Positions 36,165-47,906 of a stretch of DNA of 64,000 nucleotides are shown here, in pieces (the stretch's first letter is position 1; each line of letters begins with the position of its first letter). The notes under the pieces are model-generated. The model had not been told where the DNA came from. It did not search any database and was given only the letters and a program-made list of their open reading frames with translations. A program made the position numbers and the translations under genes. Origin of the DNA: Posidonia oceanica (lineage: Eukaryota > Streptophyta > Magnoliopsida > Alismatales > Posidoniaceae); NCBI GenBank assembly GCA_037176725.1, contig JAZBRS010000076.1, positions 119,431,001 through 119,495,000 of the forward strand, written 5' to 3'.

Positions 36165-39100
36165 CCACTAGATAGACCTCAACATCCTGTAGGCCCCCCT
36201 GTAACCCCTTCTGTGCTCGCAGCACATGCTCCAGTCGTCATTGATTTGACCCTGGACACCCATCGCGTCCCTTACAGCTACGCCACAGAAATGTGCGCGG
36301 AAGTAACGCGATCGGGGAGGGTTTATAGGCCCCCAGCACCGGCAACTAGGCCAACTCACCCTGGACCTGTTGTACCCCCACCCTCAGGCCAACCCTTAGC
36401 AGATCCAACCCCGGATCAGCCTATAGTTAGCCAAATCCCTAGCCAACCTGTAGTAACCCAGCTTCCTGTCACCACCCCTGTAGAACCTGCTAGAATCACC
36501 TCTCCAGCTGCTAGGAGAAGCCAACCTAAAGCAGACCTGACCTCTCAGCTTAAGAAGGTCAAAGCCGACATCTCCATCTGGGATTTGATCCACACTTCTG
36601 CCGAGCACCGCGAGGCTTTTCTTTGCGTGTTCCAGGCTGCTCGTGTGTCCCAGTCCATTGAGCCTTCTGCCTTGGAGAGCATGGTTGGGTTAATCACGGA
36701 GCCCCAGGTCATCTCTTTCACAAGCGATGAGCTGCCTCCGGCAGGGATTAATCATAACCAGCACCTATTCGTCACGGTGCAGTTCAAAAACTTCCACATT
36801 CCCCTAACACTGGTTGATAATGGGTCAGGCCTTAACGTCTGCCCCTTGCGTACAGCAACCAAGCTCGGATTCAAAGCCGAGGATATCACGCCAGCCGTGA
36901 AGGGAATGACTGCTTTTGACAACACTCACCATGACGCTCTAGGGATTCTGATTATCCCTCTGGCTATCGGTCCGGTCGTCTTCGACGTAGAATTCTATGT
37001 CGTCGACTTGAAGCCTAACTTCAATCTTCTGCTTGGGCGCCCTTGGCTCCACAAGCATCAGGTCCTTCCTTCGACCCTCCATCGAATGATAAAGTACCGT
37101 CGCGGCGATGATGTCATTGTCGTCATGGCGGAGAACTATGAGAAGGAGCGGATTGAAGCAGTCTCTCCCGTGTCTTCGCAATCCATCCCGTTTGACCCCG
37201 AGACTTCTGAAGCCCTCTATCGCGTTAACCGGTGTGAGCCAGTTAACTTCGTTCCTGATCTTGAACGTGTCAACTCCTTGACCATTCATAGCAACCCCTT
37301 TCGAATGGTCGAGAATGTATGTCACAGGTGGGGTTACGTAAAGGGTACGCCACTCGGGCGTCACGGCCAAGGGATCGCGGAGCCGATCGTAGCAGTGGAG
37401 CGAAGGAAGTCTGAAGGTCTCGGCTACGAACCAAAGCTCAACGAAGATCACTGCTTCCAACTCAAAGATCGTGCACCAGCCATCCCCAGAGACCTCACTA
37501 ACTTTACCAGTGCAGGAATTCTAGGATCAATCGACCACCAAGCCACAGCGCCGGCAGAGGATTGGGTGTGTATTGAGGACTACTACTCAGATGAGGAGCA
37601 GTCTGATGCAACAGAGGCAGTCCCAATCAACTCAGCAGAAACAGTGGTCAGAGTAGAGGCCCCACAGTCAGTTTATTTAGCTCTCCCTCTGGCAGAAACA
37701 GCAGGCAGCTCAGCAGGCCCTGTGGCAGATGCAAGTTCTCATCCTCTTGCAGCCACATCAGCTCCTCAAGATCAGACAGCAGCAGTACAGGAGTCAGAAA
37801 CACTCCTCTTAGCAGAACCAAGTATGCTACCAGCGGTCACAGCAACATCAGTGCCACTGCCCCCATCTCTGGAGGGGCAGTCCATCAACTCAGTCAGCAG
37901 CGTGGCCCAGCCCGCTCCTTCAGCATCATCTTCAGGAATGCAGCTGGCGCAGTCCGCTCCGCATTCTCTTGACAACCAGCAGCAGCTCTCATGGCAAGTC
38001 CCTATGGTGTCAGAAGCTGCGCTCTCTCAGTTACGGCCCGATACAAAAGGCCAACTGAGCACTACATTATCTGGGCCCTTGAGCCCTCCAAAGAGCACCC
38101 ATGCTTATTCTCCGATAGTGACCCTGGAAGCTTATTCATCAGTAGCACCGCTGGCCTGTCGGTTTGGGCCTTCTACATCTGAACTGCCATCAGCGGACGC
38201 GCCCGTGAACCAGATCATGCAGACTCCAAGGGCGGCCATCCATCCTGCAGCTGGGCCAGTGCCGCAGGCCCCCGGCGCCTACTACGTCGACTCCCCCTCA
38301 GACGAAGAAGAAGGAGTGGCGATAGAAGCCCAGGTCGATTCTTGGATGTCCGACTTAGAGTTGCTTTATCAAGAACAGCTCAAGTCGATAGCAGAAGACC
38401 TGGCAGAGCATCAAGCTGCAGAAAGGAAAGGAAAAGCCGTAGTTACAGATCCTCCTCTGCAAGAGGACCATGCTTCTATCATGGTCCTAGAAGACTCAGC
38501 AGCGCCGGACTCCCCTAGACCAGATGAGCTCATCACTCTTCAACCAGAAGGCGGGTCTAGGTGGTTTGTGCAACCCATGCCTCACCTGAGCAATGCATCG
38601 AGCGGTAGTGATCAAATCAGCCGCCAGTCCGGCATATCCTCCACAAGCGCACTAGAAGACCCAGAGGGGGGAGCATCAGCAGTAGATGCAGCAGCAACAG
38701 AGCAGAATGCCTCAGCAGCCTCAGCAGCACAGTCGGCAAAGCAGTCAGCAGTATCAGCAGCAGAGTCAGTTGAGCCCTCAGCAGAATCAGCAGAGCACTC
38801 AGCAGAATCAGTCAGGTCAGAGCAAGCAGCAGAAGAAGATGCTGGGACGGAGGTCGCGCACCGAAGCTACAAGAATACTCGAGTAAGCGTAACCATCCTG
38901 AAGCGTCACCAGGGCCAAGCAGCGGAACACATGCACTCTTTCGACATCACAAGTCCCTCTTTTGAGAAAGAGATCCTCTCAGAACTTGTTGCTTATGGAG
39001 AAGAGGATGATACGGGCATAGATGAAACTGACGAACCTTTGCCCGAGTTCCGGCCCTATGACGACGACCCAGAAGGCCCCAACCTCCATGTTGAAGAAGA

Positions 39101-40217
39101 AACGGAGGTTGTTAACATTGGCACAGCTAAGGAAGTCAGAGAAGTTTGCATCAGTGCCCAGCTGTCCGCCCAGGCTCGAGCTGAATTCATCGCATTCCTG
39201 AAAGAATATGCGGATGTCTTCGCCTGGAGTTATGAAGATATGGTCGGCCTTGACATAGAGATAGTGGTGCACAATCTGCCTTTAAATCCGGATGCCAAGC
39301 CAGTAAAGCAGAAACTAAGAAGATGGCGGCCGCAGTGGCTGCTCATGATCAAAGAAGAGATAATGAAGCAGCTGGGAGTCAACTTTTTGAAGGTCGTTCT
39401 TTATCCTGAATGGCTGGCAAACATTGTACCTGTGCCTAAGAAAGATGGCCGAATCCGGATCTGCATCGACTACAGGGACCTGAACAAGGCGAGTCCCAAG
39501 GACGACTTTCCATTGCCCCACATTGACGTCCAAGTCGACAATACAGCGGGCCACAAAATGCTCTCCTTCATGGACGGCTTCTCTGGATACAATCAGATCA
39601 AGATGGCAGAAGAAGACATGGAAAAGACTTCATTCATCACCCCTTGGGGAGTCTTCTGCTACCAAGTCATGCCGTTCGGCCTGAAGAATGCTGGTGCAAC
39701 CTATCAGAGGGCCATGACTGCGCTATTCCACGACCTCATGCATCAAGAAGTGGAGGTCTATGTAGACGATATGATTGCCAAAACCAAAGAGCCCGAGGAT
39801 CATCTTGCCTGTCTCAGAAAGCTCTTTGACCGTCTACGGAAGTACAAGCTGCGCTTGAATCCCAAGAAGTGCGTATTTGGGGTATCTTCTGGCAAATTGC
39901 TCGGCTACATTGTTAGCCAAAGGGGGATTGAGGTGGACCTGTTGAAAGCACAAGCCATCGTGGACATGCCACCCCCCAGGACTGAAAAAGAAGTCAGAGG
40001 TCTGCTTGGGCGTTTACAATATATCAGTCGCTTCATTGCACAGCTTACGCCCATCTGTGAACCCATATTCAAGCTCTTGAAAAAGAATGCGCAGATTCAC
40101 TGGAACGAGGAGTGTCAGGCTGCATTTGCCAAGATCAAGCAGCTGTTGATCAAGCCTCCTGTCCTGGTCCCGCCTACGCCGGGGAGACCCTTGCTTCTCT
40201 ACCTTTCTACCACGTAG
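36165..40217 (+). pseudogene. pol: Element B protease, RT and start of RNase H (same frame as gag)
   Basis: Same frame as gag. Protease active site LTLVDNGSGLNVCP (Asp codon 36816-36818), then the G-patch-like stretch (37330-37440), then a 450-codon low-complexity linker rich in Ser, Ala, Gln and Glu. The RT block starts near 39180 (DVFAWSYEDM) and includes VPKKDGRIRICIDYRDLNK, the catalytic YVDD at 39759-39770 and the thumb region. It runs to TAG 40215-40217, which falls at the start of RNase H. Many Ogre elements have an intron before RT; I see no clear splice pair here, and the frame reads through. The protease, RT and linker order is typical of the Tat lineage. Confidence 0.9.
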
Positions 40218-40775
40218 CATTCCATGGGCGCCGTCTTGGGCCAACATGACAAATCTGGTAGAAAGGAGCGTGCCATCTACTACCTGAGCAAGAAGTTTAA
40301 TGAATGTGAAGCCAGGTACACAACACTAGAGAAGACTTGCCTGTCACTTGTCTGGGCTGCACAGAAGCTGAGACACTACTTGATGGCCTACCCAGTGCAA
40401 CTCTTATGCCGGCATGATCCCATCAAATTCCTCTTTCAGAAGCCGGCCATGGTGGGCAGATGTGCCAAGTGGCAGGTGTTATTGTCCCAGTACGACATCA
40501 CCTTTGTCACACAGAAATCCATGAAGGGTCAAGCAATGGCAGACCATCTTGCTGACCTCCCTCTGCCTGAATACCAACCCCTCCAGACGCAGTTTCCTGA
40601 TGAAGACAATCTCTTTGCAATGGAGGACTCTGAGCAGAAAGATCCTGAAGAAGCAGAGGAATGGCAGTTCTACTTTGATGGTGCAGTCAACAAGAAGGGC
40701 CGAGGCGTAGGCGCAGTGCTGACCGCGCCCCAAGGACAGATGACTCCTTTCGCAAGGAAGCTGACTTTCACCTGC
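40218..40775 (+). pseudogene. Element B RNase H and truncated second (archaeal-type) RNase H
   Basis: Continues the pol frame after the stop. RNase H motifs are SMGAVLGQHD, the TTLEKTCLSLVWA helix with its Glu, HDPIKFLFQKP and the tail GQAMADHLADLP. A second RNase H starts at about 40662 with WQFYFDGAVNKKGRGVGAV; this additional domain is the hallmark of Tat/Ogre elements. It is cut after LTFTC at 40775, where element C's LTR starts. Confidence 0.88.
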
Positions 40776-43700
40776 TGTTGACACCCCATCTTGGCAGGCT
40801 TGGACCCTTGGAGCCCTCCTGGTAATTGCTGGATCAAACCCCAACCAAACCCTAACCCTAATCCTCCTCTCTCCCCTCCAAAAAATAGCCCATTTTGACC
40901 TAAATCTTTACCCCCCTTCCCAACCTCAAAACCTAACCAAAATCAATAGGAGAACCCACCACTATCCACTCAACAAGCCTACCCAAAAACCTAGGAATTT
41001 CCAAACCTGACCCATTCCCAAAAACCCTAGAAAACTTAGGAGAAACTACCCTTTTTCTACACCTTGAAACCCCTCCAAAACCTCCTTAGAATCAGACCAA
41101 AACTTCAGACACAAGACTTCGAACCCTAGACTACCCACTCACCAATTCTTACCCCATTCCAAGACCATTAAGACCCTCTTTCACCCAAATTATCCTTTTC
41201 TCTCTCCGGGATTATTATTTTCTCTCTCCTCTCTCTCTCCTGATTATCATCTCTCTTTTCATCCCTTTCCTATCCTTTTTCTGGTCTGGCTGTGGGCCCC
41301 CTCTGTGCTTCTATCATTCCTCTATCTTATCCCTATTTTTACTTTATTTTTAACATTTTTTCTGAATTTTTAAAAATCGTTTTCCTCCAACCTATCTCTT
41401 TTCCTTTTATCTCCCTCCTTTTCCCATTTCTTTCCTCCTTCTCTTTTCCTTTGCTCCCTTTTGCAAAAATCCACAAAAACCCATAAAAATCTGCAAAACC
41501 TCAAAACACAAAAGAAACAAATCAGAACCCTAAGAAAAACAATTAAAAAATGTTAAACAAGCAATTAACAACTTAAACTTAACTTAAGCAAGCTAAAAAG
41601 AAAACCAAGCATGCAAACTAAAAAATGCAAAACAAATCAAAAGAAAACACTGAAAAATCAAGGAAAAAGCTAAAATAGAATCAAAACCCACCAAAAAAAA
41701 AAACCCCATCAGAAGAATTAAAAGACAAACCCTAAAAAAAGGAGAATTAAAAATCAAACACTAAAACAAGTAATTAAAGAAGGCAAAAGACTTAACTTAG
41801 TAAACATAAGAAAAACAAGTAAAAAACTTAATTAAAAAAGAAAAGAAAAACACATCTGAAAGACTTAGAAAACACCCTATCAAACCAGAAAAATCCAACT
41901 AAAAACTTCAAGAAAAAATCAATAAATAAAAATCCAAACATAACTTAAAAGACTTAAAAGGAAGAAACCCTAAGGAGACTAAAACTTAAAAACTTAAAAC
42001 CAACCCTGATTAATATGAAATTAAATCCTAAAAAATCCTAATCAGTATCCTAAATGTCCAACAAGGGAAACACAATTTTTAAAATAATTTAAAAAGGGTT
42101 TAACAAACATTTAATCAAGTGAAAACCAATTAAAAGCAAAACCAAAACCCTAAAACCCTAATCAAGCCTAAAACACATTAATCAACTCAAAATGACCATT
42201 AAAAATCTTAATTAAAATCCTAATCTACAGCACAATCCTTCTGGCATATTTATTTATTTTTAGTTTATTTTTACCTATTTTATTTCCCCATTCTACCCTC
42301 TCTTTCTTTCTTTCTTACTTTTCTTTTCCATTCTTTCTTTTCTTTACTGGGCTCAATCCAGCCCATTTTCTCTTTTCTTTTATTTCTTCGTTTTTTCCTT
42401 TGGCCCACAGTCCGGCCTTCCCCACCCTTCTTCTTCCTCAGTCTTCCCTTGTGTTTTTTACTTTCCACCGATTCTCCCGCGAGCTGCGTCAACAGCCTTC
42501 CCTCCATTGTTCAAATTCGAAGCTCCATCCTTTCATCTACAGCAGCCCGCCGTCTCCTCCATCTCAGCACCAAATCCGGAGTCGGTCGTCCCGTCTCCTC
42601 TGCTGCAGTAATCGCCGGCCGAGTTTTGAATTCCCAGCTCGCGCCCAGCAGCAGCAGCTCCGGATATAAGCCTCCCGTCCATTCCTGCAACATCATCAGA
42701 GGAACCATCAGTGAGTTAGCAAGCAACGAGAGACCCAGCAAACCAGAGAGCAATTCCAGAACATTCCCTCCACCTGAAACAACCCTACTCCTTCTCTTCT
42801 TCACCCTTCCAATTCCAGAGAGAAGAAAGGGCAGAAGAGAGCACCTGAGAGTCCTTCTTGGCATCCCGGAGAGAGAGCCCCATTCCAGAGCCCTCCCCAC
42901 TCAGATTCATCACCTTTTCCCTCTGAATTCCGCAGCTAACCATCCTCACCTTTTTCCAGCAATCCAACACCACTCCAAGCCTCAGAACTCCTCCCTGTTA
43001 CTTCCCCAATCTCACCCAACACCTGGCCTTCTTCCTCCAACATTTCCCAGCCATTCCACCCCACGAAACCACCTGAAATCTCCCAGAAACACCACCTGAC
43101 TCCAACTGAAACCCAACTCCTTCCCTTCGGCAATTCCCATCACTCCAGTCCACCATTGCCTCCCAAAATCCACCCAGATAATCCCCAAACCATCTCCTTT
43201 CCAAAGCCTCCGGCCTCGAACCCAACCGCTCACCACAGACCAAGAATTCCACAACAAACACCTTACCTCGTCTCAGACCAGAAATCCACCCAAACTCCAA
43301 AACCTCTCCTCGCTCTCCAGAAAGCCCTTCCAAGCATCCAGACAGCTTCGCCAGCCTTCCAGCAATCCCCCGGAGGCCTCCGCTTTGCCGGACGAGCAGC
43401 GGACAAAGCCCCCCACCTCCGGCTACCCACTGTCGACCCAAAAATTCCAATCTCCCGCTCGAGCTGCAGAAGCTCGATCTGATCGTCCGAGGAGCACCGG
43501 AAGAACGTCCTGAAGAAGTTCCAACCGTCGCGAGCCGCTGGAGGTCTCCGCTGCGACCGGACGAGGATCGCCGGCCACCCCTGATCCTGCTGAGGTCGGG
43601 AGCGCACTCCGGACGCAAGCGCAGGTATCTCCTTGCCTCCCCCGCTCCCTCTCCCTCCTCTGATGCTTTTCCGCCAACCAGAAGTAGTTTCCATGCCCTC

Positions 43701-46576
43701 CAGCTCCGCCTGCAAGTCACTGGACAAACCGTCTTCTCCGGCGCCGGCCTCCTGTTCTCCGGACGCTCCGCCCAATAGAACATTGCTCCGACAGTCTCCG
43801 AAGCTCCGCACGAACGCCGGTAGCGCCCTCCGCCGATCAGCATCTCCGCAGCTCCCTGTGCCGATGGTGGTGAGCTCCGGTGGCATTCTGCTACAGTGCC
43901 AGCCACCGCCGGCGGATCACTGTTGGTTTATTTTTCCAGTTATAATGTTTTTATGCAAATATTACATTCCTGCCTTAAGTTTTTACATTTTTGCATTCTG
44001 GTCCTTAGTTTATTTAAGTTGCTTAGTTTTTAATTTAATATCATGCTAAATTGCTTATCTTATTCCTGTTTTTCAGTATTTTCATCCTGGTCCATTTACT
44101 GTGCTGTGCTGTTATTATATTTTGCATTTTAGCCCCTCTGTTTTCGTTTTTTGCATGCAAGTCCTGCTCATAATCACTTCATTTATTTACTTGCATTTTA
44201 CCATACTGCATTGCATTCTAGGTCCCTGCATTTTTCTGTTTTTGCATGTAGGTCCATTGCACTGTAGAACTTAGGGTTTATTTTCTTATTTTGCATACTG
44301 CATTGCATATTTTACTCCCTGTTTTTGCATATTTGCATTTAGGTCCATTTTAAATGGACAGTAACTCATGCATGCATTTTTAGCATACTGCATTGCATTT
44401 TTGACCCTGTCCTTTTTAAAAATTGCACTGCAGTCCTGTTATTTGATTTTCAGAGCATATTTTCCATACAAAATTGCATTTTTAACCCCTGCATGATTTA
44501 AAAATCACACATAGGTCCTTGCATCTTTTGAAAAATCATGTGAAAAGACCATTTTGCCCCTAGCTTGCATCTTAGCTCCTATACTTACCAAATTGCATGC
44601 AGACCCTCCACTAGTATTCCCAGACTCCCCAGAACCTTGTTTTCTGGAAAATTTGCATTTTAGACCCTAGTTTTCTTAAAATTGCTTTCTGATCCCTTTT
44701 TGCTTTCAAAACTTCTTCTAAAGCATACCCTCTTTTCAAAGCAGCTTTCTGAGCCTAGTTTTTTACAAAACGAAGCCCTGCTCTCTCCTGTTTTCAAAAC
44801 CCTCTCTTGTAGACCCTTGTTTTCTGTAAAATTTGCATTTTTAGCCCCTTTCTTTTTCAAAATGCCTTCTGAAATCCTGGTTTTTTCCAGTTTCTTCTCT
44901 CTGCCTTTTCTTGCTTTTGCATGCATCCTGCATTCATTTAGTCTTGCATTCTAGCGTCTTCTTGCACACACCAAGTACTTTAAGCTCCCCTTCACCTGGG
45001 AGGACCTTTTTGCACATCCCTAGGACCTCCTGAACACCTAGATCTGTTCTTCTCCCCTGTTCTGGCCCTTCTGCCTTGGAGCTGCGTTATCTTTCAATCC
45101 GGCCGTTGGATCTTCTCAAGTAAGCTACCCAGGCGACCGCGGCGAAGCGCTCTTCAGCATGGACCAGACAGATTTCAGATCAGGCTTCCGGATTTCTAGG
45201 TATGTCCTCCTGAACCCCTGCATTGCATTCATTTGCATGCCATTTGCATAGTTTTTCTTGTTTTCGCTTTCTGTCTCTTCGAGCATGTAGAATAGGGTCT
45301 CCCCTTTCTGCTTGTATCTTCCAATCCCCGCTTCGCGTTTCTCCGTGTGTTTTGCTTTGTGTTTTCCCTGGATTTGCCACTTAATGTGACTTTTTTTCCC
45401 CTTTTCCACGATCCGATCGCATCGCGAGCTTTGGGCAGCATGCGAGACACACCGTGGAACGGTTTAGCGGGAAATAGTCGCAAAGAGGTGGTAATCCCTC
45501 CGTTTGCCCCCTCTCCCCTCTGTAGGTTTTCACACCTACTCTGAGTGGCCCTAAACGACGTCTGTTTTTACACACACGTTGTTTTGTCTCCCCTTTGGCC
45601 TCTTCTGATCTTTCTCTGCATTCTTGCATTCGCATGGCTTTTCCGAGGTTCTTGTTTCGTTGTTTTGGCACCGTTTCGCGTGCCGCTCTCGTTTTTGCAC
45701 CATTTTGCGTGCCCTCCTGTTTTCTTGTCTTGTTTTGCGTGCTGCCTTGCTTTCTCGCTTGTTTTGCATGCCGCTCTCATTTTTGCACCGTTTTGCGTGC
45801 CTCTTTGCTTCCTTGTCTCGTTTTGCGTGCCGTCTTGCTTTCTCGCTTGTTTTGCGCGTCGTTTTTGCTCTTTTGCATCGTTTTGCGTGCGTTGCTCATT
45901 TCTCGCCTCGTTTCGCGTGTTTTGCGTCGTTTTCCCTTGCATGTCGATTGCATTGCATGGTTTCCCATCGTTTTGCTTTCTCGCCTGCATTTGCATGTAG
46001 GGCTGTGATGCTTACTGTCTGGAGTTCTCACGAGCTAGGTTTCGCCTTGTCCGGAACGCAAACAGCGTAGCTGAGCACTTAGAGAGCACGTTTACTTCCT
46101 TGCTTTGTTTCTTCCCACTTAGAGCACACCTTGAGCATTCATTCAGGCATTTATAGGCACATAGGCATTCAATCCTGCATTTCCCTGCGTATGCGAGCGT
46201 AAGCCTAGAAAGACCGATTCTCGGGCGTGTCGGGGGTGCCTAACACCTTCCCCGCGCGTAACAAGAGTCCTTACCATGTCTTCTGGCCCGCAATGACCGT
46301 ACTGCCCTTATCCTAGGCTAGAGTCATCTCATTTGCATTTGTTTGCATTTGTTTTCCTTTGCATTGCTTCGCTTTGCATTCCTTGCTCGGTTTTGCGTGT
46401 TAATTCACGCATTACCCCGGTTTCCCTCGTCTTCCGTTAATAGACGTGGTGGCGACTCTGATTTGTCTTATCTTTCCTTTTTCTCCTCGATTTCAAGTGT
46501 TTTCGAGTTGAGCCTCTTCCTCGGATCTCAATCGCCGCTATATATAGCGAGCCTGGTTCCGATCGGGATCGCTACA
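40776..46576 (+). mobile_element. 5' LTR of element C
   Basis: TGTTGACACC to GATCGCTACA, 5801 bp. Telobox-like AAACCCTAACCCTAA is at 40847-40861, the TATA box at 42665, the TTTTGCGTGCC array at 45660-45930 and the conserved block at about 46190-46265. In the first 430 bp I count about eight substitutions against the 3' LTR, with only scattered ones later. Frames of 216 and 302 codons that recur in both LTRs (from 42449 and to 42998) are explained by LTR identity and have no family signature. Confidence 0.94.
42665..42670 (+). promoter_or_regulatory. Putative LTR TATA box, element C 5' LTR
   Basis: TATAAG in GGATATAAGCC, LTR offset 1889; same in the 3' LTR at 61743-61748. Confidence 0.5.
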
Positions 46577-46577
46577 G

Positions 46578-46595
46578 TGGCGACTCTGCTGGGGA
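46578..46595 (+). promoter_or_regulatory. Primer-binding site, element C
   Basis: TGGCGACTCTGCTGGGGA, one C-to-T difference from element B's PBS. Confidence 0.8.
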
Positions 46596-47906
46596 TTAGA
46601 CTAGACTCCGGCTTTCGTTCCCGGCTTTTCGCTCGCTTGTTTTGCAGCTTTGTCTGCCTTATGTGCCTTCTTCGCCTGTTTTGCTCGCTTTTCTGTGCAA
46701 ACCCCTAGCGAGTCGCTTCGTAGCTACTTTGCTTAAGTTTTGCACCTCTTTTGTCTGGGTTTGCGCTTTTTTCTGCCTGGCTTTGCTCCTTTGCCCGTTT
46801 ATTTACTTACTGTCTTGCTTGTGCTCCTATTTCCTTTACAGTCTGCTTACTTTTACCTTACTTTACCTTACTTGCTTATTACTGCTTTAATTCTCGCACA
46901 TTACATGTCTACATACTTTGTTTGGCTAAAATACATGCTTTTTGAACGTTGAATGCTTCTTTTACACTCTTGCTATGTCACTACACACGCACATACTATG
47001 CTTACATGCTTTTTGACCTGATGAATGTTTCTTTTTCACCATCATGCTCACAAACACTCGCACATGCCATGAACATGCCATTTGTTGTGTTGTATGATGG
47101 TTGCTTGCCATTTTGACTGATTTTCTTCCCTTTTGCACTTGCCATGCTTAGGATAGTAGAGACTTGTCTATTTCCCCCATGGTTAACTAAAAAATGCAAG
47201 TAAAAAGAACTTCTAGGGACAACTAGAGACTACAAACAATCCTTCACTCCCTTTGGTCAATAAAATATGCAAGATAAAAAACGCTAATCATTTCGCATAA
47301 GCATCATATAGGGCATGCATTCTTCTCCTTTGAGTCCACCTACTAGTCTGCGAAAGACGGTTCCGGCCTCTTGTTCCACTGCTTTGGGCGTGGCATAAGT
47401 TGGTCGGTCCGTCCCCTCCTTGTCCGGGGGTCGTGTCGGTGTTAGTAGAGGGTACCACCCACGCTTTGGCGGGGTAGAGGCCACTAACGCACCACCCTGT
47501 CATTACCTGAGCTTTGGGCCGGGAGTTAGACAGGGGACCTACTTTTTCTGACCTGAGTCGGTGACCCGTACATCCAGGGATACCCAGAGTAGACAACCTT
47601 GCTAGGAAACACTAGTTAGGTAAGGGGGCATACTAGAAAGCATGCACATCATTCATGCCACTCAACTAACTCATTTGCATTCATCTTTTAGTTTCTAACC
47701 CTAATTTCCTTCTGTCGTGTCAGCGTGATCGGTAAGCGAGTTTCCCTTTGCCAAAGCTCGAGTATCGACACTCGTTGACGCCCTTTTGCGACTTAGTTCG
47801 CGACCATTCCCCCTCTGAGTTGTCCGCACTTGCGACGATAGCTCCTCTTAGGACTCACCGCTTGAATACTCGTCGCAGCCCTGTTCTCACACGCTCTAGG
47901 TCAGTA
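46596..47906 (+). other. Leader of element C
   Basis: Non-coding 1.3 kb, closely matching B's leader. The most conserved part is about 47286-47620. The open frame begins at a TTG (47748), but the first ATG is at 47907. Confidence 0.6.

Larger units (their letters stand above)
26465..40775 (+). mobile_element. Element B: RT-bearing Ogre-like element, interrupted by element C
   Basis: 5' LTR, PBS, leader and one long frame from gag to the second RNase H, cut at 40775 immediately after a Cys codon by the LTR start of element C. The remaining integrase, mobile-domain ORF and 3' LTR are expected beyond the right edge of element C, outside the window. Two in-frame stops (36162 and 40215) disable the frame. 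This is the only copy in the window that still has RT and RNase H. Confidence 0.88.

Noticed and set aside
38686..38886. Gln-rich 66-codon frame in the linker
   Set aside because: It is an out-of-frame reading of the Ser/Ala/Gln linker of element B.
42998..43906. 302-codon minus-strand frame, also present at 62076-62984, and a 216-codon plus frame at 42449 and 61527
   Set aside because: They recur only because they lie in the two near-identical LTRs of element C. They overlap each other, have low-complexity composition and match no family I recognise.
40776..46576. Reading this LTR as the 3' LTR of element B
   Set aside because: It matches the LTR at 59876 far better than B's own 5' LTR, and B's frame is cut in mid-domain at its first base.
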